NCBI RefSeq assembly: GCF_021440195.1
Contig: NZ_JAJTSZ010000001.1
Coordinates: forward strand, 1,364,001 to 1,428,000
Origin: Dyadobacter sp. CY356
GTDB taxonomy: Bacteria > Bacteroidota > Bacteroidia > Cytophagales > Spirosomataceae
DNA: 64,000 nucleotides
Reading direction: 5' to 3'
A model generated the notes under the pieces. It made no database searches and was not told the origin of the DNA. It saw nothing but the letters and a program-made list of their open reading frames with translations. Below, one piece after another: positions 55,247-63,835 of the stretch; the first letter of the stretch is position 1; the number at the start of each line of letters is the position of its first letter. Position numbers and translations under genes: made by a program.

Positions 55247-56719
55247 TTAAAATGGTCCTTTGTTATTTATCCTGTCCGCATTTGCAGATTTTCCCGGCAT
55301 TTCTCCCCGTGTATTTTTGGTTGGCATTTCTGTTCCGTTTTCCCGGTGATACCAGTCAGGAGTAAGATTTTCTGGTGTGGTGTCCCCAGTTTGGCTCTGC
55401 CATTTGTGTAGTGTCTTTTTCATTTCCGCAATTTGCTTTTTATACGTTACATCCTGAATCAGATTGTGTTCCTGCAAAGGGTCTTTCAGATTATCAAAAA
55501 ACTCTTCTGCGGGACGTGGAGAAAGAAATATTTCATTCTGATAAGCCGTGATGCTTCCATTTTCCCTGGCTTTTTTAAGTGATTTAGCCGAAGGACTTTG
55601 ATTTGCATCAATGGGCCCTTCGTTGGTAAGTTTCGTGCGGGCATTGGTCAGGTAAAGAAATTCAGGTGTCCGTACGGATCGTTCCAGCCCTTCATAGTCG
55701 TGCCAGTTATGCTCTCCGAAAACATAATTTCTAAACGGTGCAGAAGGGTTTTTTAAAAGTCTGGCGAAACTTACACCCTGAATGCTTTCAGCTGGATTAA
55801 TTCCGGCAAGCTCCAGAAGCGTTGGAGCAATGTCTATGCTGCTTACCAGGCCAGCTACGCTCTCACCTTTTTGGACGATCACTTTTGGCCATTTAAGTAC
55901 AAACGGCGTTTTAAGTCCTCTGTCCAGCACTCTCGTTTTGGCTCCCGGGAAGGGTCTCGCATTATCGGCCATGAAGATGATAATCGTATTATCGGCAATT
56001 TCCTGTCTTTCCAGCTCCTTTTCCAGCTCACCGATGTAATGATCAATGCGGGAGATTTCATTGTAATAATAGGCCAGGTCCTGACGAGTTTCTTTGGTAT
56101 CCGCAAGCGACGGAGGTACGATCACCTCTTCCGGACTGTAAGGTTTTTCAAATTGATCATTCGCAGACCATTCTCTGTGTGCATCGTAAGGAGCCAGCCA
56201 GAAGAAAAATGGTTTGTCCGACGGCCGTGATTTCAGCATGCTGATCCACTGATTTTCACCGCCTTCACCGTTGATTTTTTTATCAATCAGAAGTGTGTCG
56301 TATGCTCTGCGGGTATTTTCCCCTTCGTGCCATTTTCCTGCGAGTGCAGAATAGTATCCATTTTTTTTGAGCACCTCCGGGAAATAAGTTAAGTGCGGTG
56401 GCAAAGGGGTATGCAATTCAGCGGCGCCGGTATTGTGCGGAAAACGGCCCGTAAGAATACTCGTACGGCTCGGACTGCACGAGCTTGCCGTCAGAAAGAA
56501 ATTATTAAACCTTAATCCGTTTTTCGCCAGTCTATCAATGTTGGGTGTCCGGATAGCTTTGTTTCCGTATATGCCAATATCCTCCACGCTAATGTCATCT
56601 CCGATAATGAATATAATGTTAGGTAATGATGCTGGTGGTTTTGAAAAAAGCATATTGGCTGCCAGACAGCAAATGCCCACAATCATTAGTATTATAAGCC
56701 ACCTAATGTTTGTCTTCAT
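55247..56719 (-). CDS. Exported sulfatase, heparan-N-sulfatase-like branch
   Basis: The 490-residue protein has an N-terminal membrane or signal segment (LIILMIVGICCLAANMLF) and the sulfatase core: NIIFIIGDDISVEDIGIYGN, ASSCSPSRTSILTGRFPHN with Cys81, LAGKWHEGEN, APYDAHREW, and MADNARPFPGAKTRVLDRGL. The DNARPFPGAKT pattern resembles the SGSH-like S1 subfamily (DNGRPFPRCKT). The tail (KNTRGEMPGKSANADRINNK) is disordered. It is fifth in the window, about 7 kb from the four-sulfatase operon and on the other strand, with a lone promoter. Confidence 0.92.
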   Translation of the reverse strand: MKTNIRWLIILMIVGICCLAANMLFSKPPASLPNIIFIIGDDISVEDIGIYGNKAIRTPNIDRLAKNGLRFNNFFLTASSCSPSRTSILTGRFPHNTGAAELHTPLPPHLTYFPEVLKKNGYYSALAGKWHEGENTRRAYDTLLIDKKINGEGGENQWISMLKSRPSDKPFFFWLAPYDAHREWSANDQFEKPYSPEEVIVPPSLADTKETRQDLAYYYNEISRIDHYIGELEKELERQEIADNTIIIFMADNARPFPGAKTRVLDRGLKTPFVLKWPKVIVQKGESVAGLVSSIDIAPTLLELAGINPAESIQGVSFARLLKNPSAPFRNYVFGEHNWHDYEGLERSVRTPEFLYLTNARTKLTNEGPIDANQSPSAKSLKKARENGSITAYQNEIFLSPRPAEEFFDNLKDPLQEHNLIQDVTYKKQIAEMKKTLHKWQSQTGDTTPENLTPDWYHRENGTEMPTKNTRGEMPGKSANADRINNKGPF

Positions 56720-57274
56720 TATATTTTTGTAAAATTAATATTGTTTATAAAAGTGATCCAAGTCTTGAAATGAAAGATCCGGCATTCTTCGAATCAAAAT
56801 TCAGAGCTGTCAGGTTTGATGCTTTTTCCCAAAGCGTGATGAGATTTATATAAATTGTTATGCTGTAAATTAGGTTTCAATTATCAAAATTCATGGTGGC
56901 AGAATTTTCTGCAATATATAAAAGCCGTAGTTATATTTGCTTCTTGTATTATATTCTAAATTGAAAGTATAGCCTAGGAGTAAAAAAAACGACTCCCTCA
57001 GCCACGACACTACTGTTTCCCACATTAAACATTTCTTAGTTATACCAATCGTTTTTACAGCAGACAGTCTTTAGAAATCAAAGCTTAGGAAAGGTGCTGT
57101 CAAAAGTGGAAAAAGTAATATCGATTTTTTGAAATAATCGATATTACAAATCAGGGTTTGCAGGCCATCCAACCCCTGGCAGGCAAGCTAAGTTGTCTCC
57201 TGACCCCATAGGCGATACTTTAAAGTTTTTGACAGGCCAACTGCGTAACAGAATTTTTACAACATATTGATTGG
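56720..57274. other. Intergenic region with a long perfect hairpin
   Basis: No gene is seen. A 12-base perfect inverted repeat (57115-57126 with 57136-57147, GTAATATCGATT arms, nine-base loop) stands out; no T-tract follows on either strand. It is centrally placed and its function is unclear. Confidence 0.45.
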
Positions 57275-57303
57275 AAAAAAAACACCCGAAAATATTCCGG
57301 GTG
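57275..57303 (-). terminator. Rho-independent terminator of the TonB receptor/DUF4397 operon
   Basis: On the minus strand CACCCG (57298-57303) and CGGGTG (57283-57288) form a stem around a nine-base loop, followed by eight T residues (57282-57275). It lies 20 bases after the DUF4397 stop codon. Confidence 0.8.
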
Positions 57304-57322
57304 GTTTCGAATCGTCGCCATT

Positions 57323-58159
57323 TTACTTAACCGGATGTTCCAGTACTTTTACTCCGAAAGCGGGAGATCCACTTAGGAGTCCGTGGGTGAATACAGTATA
57401 TACTTTACCAGCTTCCAGTGTTACAGAGGTTGAGCTGCCGGTAGTGTTGCCGCTGACTGCATTGGTAAAATTCAAATCGTATTTGCCCGGACTGACATTT
57501 TGAAATGGACCCAGGGTCCATGCGCTAAGCGTTTCTCCGGCTAGCGAAGAGTTAGCTGCTCTGCCATAAGCCACATTGCTGAACAAAGCTGTTTTCCCAT
57601 TTAAAACATTTACAGCACCGGTTTCTGGTGAAAGATTCACGAACCGAAGTTTAGCTTTCTGCGCATCGGGCGCTGTCAGGTCGTCATAAAATAAAATCAG
57701 TGAATCTGCTTTGTTATTGCTTGTCCTTGCCGCTACAACCGTGTGATAAAAAGTAGCGATGGGTCCGTTAGGCCGCCCGGTTGCAGAAAAAGCAGCACTG
57801 TTTCCGAACTGGTACGAGGCCTTATAACTTGTATTGTTGCCTTCGGTAAAGTTGATCTGGACATTGCCAAAAACGGTTGGATAGTAAGCTGACGCCTCAT
57901 TGATAGCGATCGCGCTGGGTGTTATCTTATCGGTAAAAGTCCAGAAGTTAAGTGCTGTGTTAATCGGTCTGGCATTAACAAAACTGATAAATGCACTCAA
58001 AGCCGGCCGATCTGCCGCATCTACATCCAGGTAGTCTGTGTCTTTGCAGGACGAAAAGCCTGTAAGCAGTACAGCTGCGATGATAGCTTTTCTGAAAAGT
58101 GAACCTGATGGAAGTAATCTGTTATGATTCATAAGTATCGATGTTATTGGATTTGTCAT
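57323..58159 (-). CDS. DUF4397 domain lipoprotein
   Basis: The 278-residue protein starts at ATG 58159, overlapping the preceding stop by one base (TAATG); a second ATG at 58132 (MNHNRLLPSG) is equally possible. A lipoprotein signal ends at LLTGFSSCKD. Two repeats of the DUF4397 beta-domain follow, with phrases such as AKLRFVNLSPETGAVNVLNG and VSPGKYDLNFTNAVSG. The protein is predicted on the outer membrane, translated with the TonB receptor upstream; it may help bind that receptor's ligand. Confidence 0.85.
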   Translation of the reverse strand: MTNPITSILMNHNRLLPSGSLFRKAIIAAVLLTGFSSCKDTDYLDVDAADRPALSAFISFVNARPINTALNFWTFTDKITPSAIAINEASAYYPTVFGNVQINFTEGNNTSYKASYQFGNSAAFSATGRPNGPIATFYHTVVAARTSNNKADSLILFYDDLTAPDAQKAKLRFVNLSPETGAVNVLNGKTALFSNVAYGRAANSSLAGETLSAWTLGPFQNVSPGKYDLNFTNAVSGNTTGSSTSVTLEAGKVYTVFTHGLLSGSPAFGVKVLEHPVK

Positions 58160-60912
58160 TAAAGTCTGGCCGTAATCCTGATGAATGGCTGAATGCCAGC
58201 ACTGCCATTTTGAATACCGATAATGGATGGTTTGCTTAGCGCATTAAGTTTCTGATCTGAATAGTCACCCAACTGATTGAAGGCGTTGTTTACACCAAGA
58301 GTGCCCTGAAGGATTTTTGAAAACGAATAAGCCAAAGAGGCATCCACCACCCATATTGGTTTTAACTTTTGAAAGAAATAGTCCGGTTTAGGGAAGGTTG
58401 CATTCAAAGCAGAGGCATTGGTTACCGATCCGAAATAAATGGCCCTGGCCATATAAGTAAGTTTTCCGGTCTTGAATGTTCCCTGTAAATTGATCTTTTT
58501 GCCCGGAATGTTGGATGTAACCCTTGCTTTTTCTCCGTCATTAAAAATAATATAGCGATATGCTTCCAGACCTTTCGGAGTGTTCACATAGGTAACCTGA
58601 GTGCTGACGAAATTAGCGCCAAAAAGTAAGGTGAGTGCGCCACGTCGGAATGGTGTTTTGTAGCTTCCCGTCAATTCCAGTCCTTTGGTACGGGTGCTGA
58701 ATGAGTTATAGAAAAATTTCGCTTGGGTAGTTCCGGTCTGCACAAATAAATTTCTGACTTCTAACGGTAAATTAACATCCGTTGCCGAGAAATTTCCGGT
58801 ATTCCCTACCCGGTTGTTCACGTCCACCTGGTAGGCATCAGCTGTGAACTCGAAGTTTCTGAAAGGCTGGGTTGTAATACCCAGGGTATAACCCTTTGAT
58901 TTTTCAGGCGTCAGCGTGGGGAAACCGAGTGCACGTGTTGCAGCACTTTGGTTCGAGGCTGTTACCTGATCTATCGCTCTTCCCTGCTGAAAGCTGGTTG
59001 AGGTTTCTGTATAATAATATTGTGCAAGATCCGGCGCCCGAAAACCAGTATTGTGCGACCCTCTGATGCCCAGCCAGTCGGTAATGCTGTATTTTGTAGC
59101 AATCTTATAAGTCGTTACGTTACCCAGTGCAGAGAAATTTTCCAGTCGCAAAGCACCTGAGACAAGCCAGTTCCGGGTAAAATTAACTTCCACATCGGCA
59201 TATCCGGCCAGAATTGAGCGGTTTACATTAACGGCATTTTCGGGTCTGAAACCAGCATGAATTTGTGATCCGGGCGACAGCCCGTTAAGCCCGATACTAC
59301 CTTCTTTTGTTGTATAAACAATGCCGTTTGCCGTTGTATCCAGTCCAAACACAGTACGCAGATCCGCTTTTGAATAAGATGCTTCTTCGCCCGCAACGAT
59401 CTGGTAAGTTTCGACACGGTACTGCGCGCCGAAAGCTACGTTAATGCCCTTCAGGGCTTTGTCAAAATAGCGGCTGATATCGATACTTCCCGTATTTTGG
59501 CTTGCGTTGTAACTCCCTGCGTCAAATGTTGTTGGTGTTCTGAGGCCCAGGCTGGCGTTGAGGGAATTTGTGATCACATTTCCAAAGTTATTTTTTCCAT
59601 ATACGTTCGATATATCAACGGCCCAGTTGCGGATTTTGCCTTTGATGCCAACTGCAAATGATTTGTCGGTAATTATGTTTTCCATTGCCGGTAAAAAACC
59701 GTCGGGATATAAAAATGCATTATTTCGCTCTGTCCATCCGGGAAGCCGGTAAACCGCTGTAAATTGTGAATTCCGATGGCTGATGCCTCCAAAGGCATAT
59801 ACCTCTGCATTCTGTGCTAGCGGAATGGCGGCATTAAAAAACAAAAGGGCATCTTTCGCTTTGTTGGATCCGCCCCCGCGCCGGTCGAAATGATGACGGT
59901 CCAAACCACGGTCCGCTAAAATCTTTTCGTCGATTTCTTTGGTGTAAATCGCGTCATAAGCTCTTGTATTGGCTCCACCGCCATAAATTGGTCCCAGATA
60001 AAGTCCAGCCTCGTCGTTTCCGGGTAAAAGTGATATGGCCTGCGTGGCAAATTCGGCAGTCGTGTTCAGATAACCACCGTTTTTTCCCAGCGCAAATCCA
60101 TAATTGGCATTTGTCCGTGTGGTTGTACCATCGCCGCGGCGCCTTGTACTGGCCGTAGAACTAAGTGTGAGCTGATCTACGTTTTTGTTTAAAACAATAT
60201 TAATTACTCCGGCAATCGCGTCAGAACCGTATTGAGCCGCCGCGCCGTCACGCAGTATCTCAACCCGTTGGATAGAAGCTGTCGGGATGGAGTTCAAATC
60301 ATAACCTGTTGCTCCGTTTCCTAATCCGCCCCAGTTTATATTGGCGCTTTTATGACGCCGTTTTCCATTCACCAAAACAAGCACCTGATCAACGCCAAGG
60401 CCACGAAGCTGAGATAAATTCAATGCAGAACCCGCATCACCGGCATTACTACCATTCACCGAGTGGAACGAGGGAGAAACATATTGAAGCAATTGCGTAA
60501 TGCTAACCTGAGGAGCGGATTCCAGAAGTGATTTTATATCAATCACATCAACCGGGACAGGTGAGTCCAGTTTTGTACGGTTTGCATTCCGGGAGCCAAC
60601 TACCTGCACTTCCCCTAGCGTGTGTGTACTGGGTGCGAGCGTGACATTGTATTCGTTGGATGCTCCAACCGGAATTTCCTGCGCTATAAACCCGATAAAG
60701 GAAAATACCAGCGTTTCGCCCTTTACAATACCGAGCGTGAATTGTCCATTTGCATCAGTAATAGTGCCTTGCCTGCTTCCTTTGATGGAAACATTTACGC
60801 CAGGCAAGGGGCTGTTGTCTTCGGTAGTGCGAACGGATCCGGAAAGAATTCGCTGCTGTGCAAATGAAGATAGAGATGCCAGCAGAAAAAATAGTAGGAT
60901 AAATTTTTTCAT
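58159..60912 (-). CDS. TonB-dependent receptor with carboxypeptidase-like N-terminal domain
   Basis: The 917-residue protein has a signal peptide (to FAQQ, residue 20), a carboxypeptidase-regulatory-like domain (about 22-105, ISGSVR-like LSGSVRTTEDNSPLPGVNVS), a plug domain (about 110-240, SQLRGLGVDQVLVLVNGKRR and IPTASIQRVEILRDGAAAQY) and a barrel. It lacks the SusC signature and is not paired with SusD; instead a DUF4397 lipoprotein follows. The branch resembles receptors for unknown small ligands. Position next to sulfur-related genes makes an organosulfur ligand possible, but this is only inference. Confidence 0.92.
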   Translation of the reverse strand: MKKFILLFFLLASLSSFAQQRILSGSVRTTEDNSPLPGVNVSIKGSRQGTITDANGQFTLGIVKGETLVFSFIGFIAQEIPVGASNEYNVTLAPSTHTLGEVQVVGSRNANRTKLDSPVPVDVIDIKSLLESAPQVSITQLLQYVSPSFHSVNGSNAGDAGSALNLSQLRGLGVDQVLVLVNGKRRHKSANINWGGLGNGATGYDLNSIPTASIQRVEILRDGAAAQYGSDAIAGVINIVLNKNVDQLTLSSTASTRRRGDGTTTRTNANYGFALGKNGGYLNTTAEFATQAISLLPGNDEAGLYLGPIYGGGANTRAYDAIYTKEIDEKILADRGLDRHHFDRRGGGSNKAKDALLFFNAAIPLAQNAEVYAFGGISHRNSQFTAVYRLPGWTERNNAFLYPDGFLPAMENIITDKSFAVGIKGKIRNWAVDISNVYGKNNFGNVITNSLNASLGLRTPTTFDAGSYNASQNTGSIDISRYFDKALKGINVAFGAQYRVETYQIVAGEEASYSKADLRTVFGLDTTANGIVYTTKEGSIGLNGLSPGSQIHAGFRPENAVNVNRSILAGYADVEVNFTRNWLVSGALRLENFSALGNVTTYKIATKYSITDWLGIRGSHNTGFRAPDLAQYYYTETSTSFQQGRAIDQVTASNQSAATRALGFPTLTPEKSKGYTLGITTQPFRNFEFTADAYQVDVNNRVGNTGNFSATDVNLPLEVRNLFVQTGTTQAKFFYNSFSTRTKGLELTGSYKTPFRRGALTLLFGANFVSTQVTYVNTPKGLEAYRYIIFNDGEKARVTSNIPGKKINLQGTFKTGKLTYMARAIYFGSVTNASALNATFPKPDYFFQKLKPIWVVDASLAYSFSKILQGTLGVNNAFNQLGDYSDQKLNALSKPSIIGIQNGSAGIQPFIRITARL

Positions 60913-61204
60913 AAAATTGAATAATTACGCAGGGTGAGCGGTAAGCCGGATATGGCAAAATAATGATGACACGGAGGTATGATGATGCTGTTTGATACGC
61001 ATCGTACCTGTCCGGTAGTTATTATACGTAAAGTTGATTTTTGCAATTCGGCGATGTGCAGCCCCTGTTAAAACTGTTAGATGAAGATATACCGGAGAGC
61101 CTGCAGTCCCGGAAATAACCAAACCTTCTCAGTATAACATCAGGCATTTGCCTTTGGCCGGCACACCGCCGAATTGAGGAGTATTAAGAGAATGAATAAG
61201 TAAA

Positions 61205-61846
61205 TTATTTACTGGCAGCTGATTTGGCAGAGGCAGCGGACACATCCGCAACCAGTGAAACATCCAGATTAAAGTTGTCTTCGATTGCTTTGTCGCCAAT
61301 GGATGAAAAGAAACTTTTGGAATTGTAACGAATGCCATACTGAGTACGGTCAATAGCTAGTTTAGCATTAGCCGTCAGTTTTTTGTCATCGGCGTTGATA
61401 TTGGCCGGGAAGGTTACGTCTTTGGTGATACCCTTGATCGTTAATTTCCCTTTAACAGTGAATTTATTTGTACCTGCCGGAGTTGCGGAAACGATTTCAA
61501 GTTTAGCAACCGGAAATTTCTCAACAGCAAAAAAATCGTCGTTCTTTAAATGACTAACAAGTTTTGCATTATATTCAGGATCTTTGATATCTGTTACAAC
61601 AAGGTCTTTGAGGTTAATCTCGACATTTCCAACAGTTAATTTGCCACCACTTAAATTCAATTGTCCACTTTTCACAGGAGCCGTTCCAACGTGTTCTCCG
61701 GTTACTTTCTTGGCGTTCCAGACCAGTTTGCTTTGTTGTGCATTGACCAGATAAGAAACATTCTTCACTTTTTTATCCGTTGGACCGGAAAAGGCCAGGA
61801 AAGCAGACGCGGTCAAAGAAATCAGAGATAATACAATCGTTTTCAT
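61205..61846 (-). CDS. YceI family protein
   Basis: The 213-residue protein has a signal peptide (ASAFLAFSG) and a YceI lipocalin-like domain: SKLVWNAKKVTGEHVGTAPV, SHLKNDDFFAVEKFPVAKLE (the FFDVEKFP motif), KFTVKGKLTIKGITKDVTFP and TQYGIRYNSKSFFSSIGDKA. YceI binds isoprenoid or other amphiphiles in the periplasm. A short Ala/Ser-rich tail ends it. A candidate operator (61877-61895) lies 31 bases before the start codon. Confidence 0.92.
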   Translation of the reverse strand: MKTIVLSLISLTASAFLAFSGPTDKKVKNVSYLVNAQQSKLVWNAKKVTGEHVGTAPVKSGQLNLSGGKLTVGNVEINLKDLVVTDIKDPEYNAKLVSHLKNDDFFAVEKFPVAKLEIVSATPAGTNKFTVKGKLTIKGITKDVTFPANINADDKKLTANAKLAIDRTQYGIRYNSKSFFSSIGDKAIEDNFNLDVSLVADVSAASAKSAASK

Positions 61847-61876
61847 AAAGAGTAAGTTTTGTTAATAAAATAGTTA

Positions 61877-61895
61877 ATCTATTGATTTAGTATAC
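61877..61895. promoter_or_regulatory. Candidate operator, ATCTAT-N7-GTATAC, before yceI
   Basis: ATCTATTGATTTAGTATAC matches the shared repeat less well in its right arm, but its complement aligns with the 63620 copy at 14 of 19 bases. It overlaps a perfect 12-base palindrome, TTAGTATACTAA (61887-61898). Confidence 0.35.
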
Positions 61896-61898
61896 TAA

Positions 61899-62219
61899 TT
61901 ATAATATGTAATTTTTTAAACCAGATAAGGGTTACTTTAACGTATAAATCTTAAACTAATTTGGCCAGACTGTTGTCGAAAAGTCTTTACAGTCGTGCGG
62001 ATGGTGACTTCAATTAGGTCCGGCAGGTGGTTATCGGATTTTTCTTATTTTCAGAGATCGAAAGTGATGTGATTATTTCTTCCGGCTTTCTGGTTATTTC
62101 GCAGATTGTCCCAGGACGTTACAAAGGTAAGTGTAAGATTTTCAGATTTGAAAAAATTAATAGAACTAATTTAAAAGAAATCGGGGATAATACCACCAGG
62201 GCAATCCTTTTTCCTTCCA
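61899..62219. other. Upstream region of yceI, no gene
   Basis: This AT-rich non-coding stretch contains the yceI promoter region. A plus-strand open frame at 62027-62377 overlaps the DoxX-like gene and is a shadow. Confidence 0.4.
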
Positions 62220-63530
62220 CTATTTACGCTTCTGTGCAAGGGGATATTTTTTGTCTATTTTGGTCAAAACTACGTAAACTGAGTCGGCGCGCTCGTTTAT
62301 ACCAGATAAAACAAAATGTTTTTCGTCCGGACGGTCGTAATGTAATACAAGCTTACTGGCGGTATCTGCCCGATTAAACAGCGTAAAAATTTGCTTTACT
62401 GTATCTGCCTTATAGCCATAATAATACCGCCCGATACTACCATAAAACTCGGTTGTCCGAACAGAATTTTTGGTGTTGACCTGAAAGGGTTTATCGATTT
62501 TGACACTGATACTATTGAATTTTTCGAAAATGACATTTTGCCAGCGCAATGTATCACCGGCTGAGTAGGGGATAATCTGGTTGTTGATCTTGAACTCAGA
62601 GACATCGTAGAATCCGCTGACGTCAGCAAGGCCATCGTCAAGCGGAAGTTTGAAGGACTTCCCGTTAGCATAAAGGTTGCCATAACCAAAACCGCGGTAA
62701 ACGATGAAAATCAATATAAAACCATATTTTAAAACAAGCCGTGTTTTGTTTTTCCAGTCACTATGAAACTTGATTTCAGGAACATAAGTCAAGGCAACTG
62801 CTTTATGTTCGATCAGAATTTGGTAGAATTTTTTGCTGTCTCTCACCAACAGTAAAAGGGAAAGGCTTAAAATATGAAGACTTGTCAGCTCAACACCGGC
62901 ATCATAGCCAATATTCACAAACCAGATTGGAACCAGTATAGCAATCATCATTAGCGCGCCTGCGGTGGTGGTTCTTCTGGATAAAAGCAGAATGGTTGCC
63001 AATAATTCGAAAACACCTGCAAAAACTTCAAAAAACGGAGAAACACCTGTTGTGAGCCAATAAAGTTTACCAGGCGTAAAATCCCCAAGGTTCGTGTTCA
63101 GCTGGCTGATTGTTGGAAAAGGCATTTGCACGGGGAATACCTTTGCCCATGCAAACCATGACATTCGCAAGGCAATTCCGTACCGGGCTGCGACATAAAA
63201 CCAATAGTGTAACTTTTCATAATCCTTGCGGTTTTTGTCCAGAATATTCCAAAGGAAACCGGCAACTGCACATACCAGTACTGTGATAAACCAACCGGTA
63301 TAATTCTTCCCTTCCTGGCTGGCAAAAAACCAGGGCTTGTTTTGAGAAATGGCATCAAACCATCGGAAGAAATACGAATTTACGTTAAAACCTGCATCGA
63401 AATCCTGGGTGTAAAATTCAGGTGTAAATGGAATTGTGCTGATAACCGCATAAATCAGCGCTGTTCGTAAAGCGATTTTTTCATACCCTTCCCAGCCGGA
63501 AGAGGTCTTCGGGGAATCTTGTACAGACAT
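62220..63530 (-). CDS. DoxX-like integral membrane protein
   Basis: The 436-residue protein has about eight hydrophobic segments in its first 290 residues, including a region with SPFFEVFAGVFELLATILLL and ALMMIAILVPIWFVNIGYDA, typical of DoxX-like proteins, and a soluble C-terminal domain of about 140 residues (DVSEFKINNQIIPYSAGDTL, RTTEFYGSIGRYYYGYKADT). DoxX relatives work with thiol, thiosulfate or quinone redox, though the family here is broad. It is divergent from the TlpA-like gene with a shared operator. A promoter match lies 22 bases upstream. Confidence 0.75.
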   Translation of the reverse strand: MSVQDSPKTSSGWEGYEKIALRTALIYAVISTIPFTPEFYTQDFDAGFNVNSYFFRWFDAISQNKPWFFASQEGKNYTGWFITVLVCAVAGFLWNILDKNRKDYEKLHYWFYVAARYGIALRMSWFAWAKVFPVQMPFPTISQLNTNLGDFTPGKLYWLTTGVSPFFEVFAGVFELLATILLLSRRTTTAGALMMIAILVPIWFVNIGYDAGVELTSLHILSLSLLLLVRDSKKFYQILIEHKAVALTYVPEIKFHSDWKNKTRLVLKYGFILIFIVYRGFGYGNLYANGKSFKLPLDDGLADVSGFYDVSEFKINNQIIPYSAGDTLRWQNVIFEKFNSISVKIDKPFQVNTKNSVRTTEFYGSIGRYYYGYKADTVKQIFTLFNRADTASKLVLHYDRPDEKHFVLSGINERADSVYVVLTKIDKKYPLAQKRK

Positions 63531-63551
63531 AATAATTATTTAGTGTTTCGG

Positions 63552-63582
63552 CAAAAGTATAGCTGATAAAAATACCCTGCAA
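63552..63582 (-). promoter_or_regulatory. Bacteroidota-type promoter of the DoxX-like gene
   Basis: On the minus strand TTG (63580-63582) and TACTTTTG (63552-63559) are 20 bases apart, matching the -33/-7 consensus TTG...TAnnTTTG. The DoxX-like start codon is 21 bases further on. Confidence 0.65.
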
Positions 63583-63619
63583 GCGTTTTGGTGGTATGAA
63601 AACGGATTAATTCTACAAA

Positions 63620-63638
63620 GTCTATAAAATTAATAGAC
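63620..63638. promoter_or_regulatory. Candidate operator, GTCTAT-N7-ATAGAC, between divergent promoters
   Basis: GTCTATAAAATTAATAGAC is a perfect inverted repeat. It ends six bases before the -33 TTG of the plus-strand promoter, a position typical of an activator site, and lies 37 bases upstream of the minus-strand one. Confidence 0.6.
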
Positions 63639-63644
63639 AAATGA

Positions 63645-63674
63645 TTGTTATCTTATTTTCCTGCTTTATATTTG
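63645..63674 (+). promoter_or_regulatory. Bacteroidota-type promoter of the TlpA-like gene
   Basis: TTG (63645-63647), then 19 bases, then TATATTTG (63667-63674) fit the -33/-7 consensus. Transcription should begin near 63680, giving a leader of about 155 bases. Confidence 0.65.
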
Positions 63675-63716
63675 CAACACGTTAAGACAACGACTGATTA
63701 AAAACCACCTTTGATT

Positions 63717-63806
63717 GGTTAACTTTTACACCGGAAAAAATCCTGCAAATGTTTCCGGTTATGTGCGGGTTCTTCCGGAGCAATCCGGCAAGGCTATATA
63801 GTTAAC
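63717..63806 (+). ncRNA. Candidate structured 5' leader RNA
   Basis: Within the predicted leader, hairpin A pairs ACCGGAAA (63730-63737) with TTTCCGGT (63752-63759); hairpin B pairs CCGGA (63775-63779) with TCCGG (63784-63788) around a GCAA tetraloop of the GNRA type; and GTTAAC at 63718-63723 can pair with GTTAAC at 63801-63806 to enclose both. The result is a three-way-junction-like fold of about 90 bases ending 29 bases before the start codon. I do not match it to a known riboswitch. Confidence 0.35.
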
Positions 63807-63835
63807 TTTTTATTCTATTAAAAAAATCTATTTGT

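Noticed and set aside
57300-57322. tRNA-like TTCGAATC string near 57307
   Set aside because: Only the T-loop-like string is present; no acceptor, D or anticodon stems can be formed around it.
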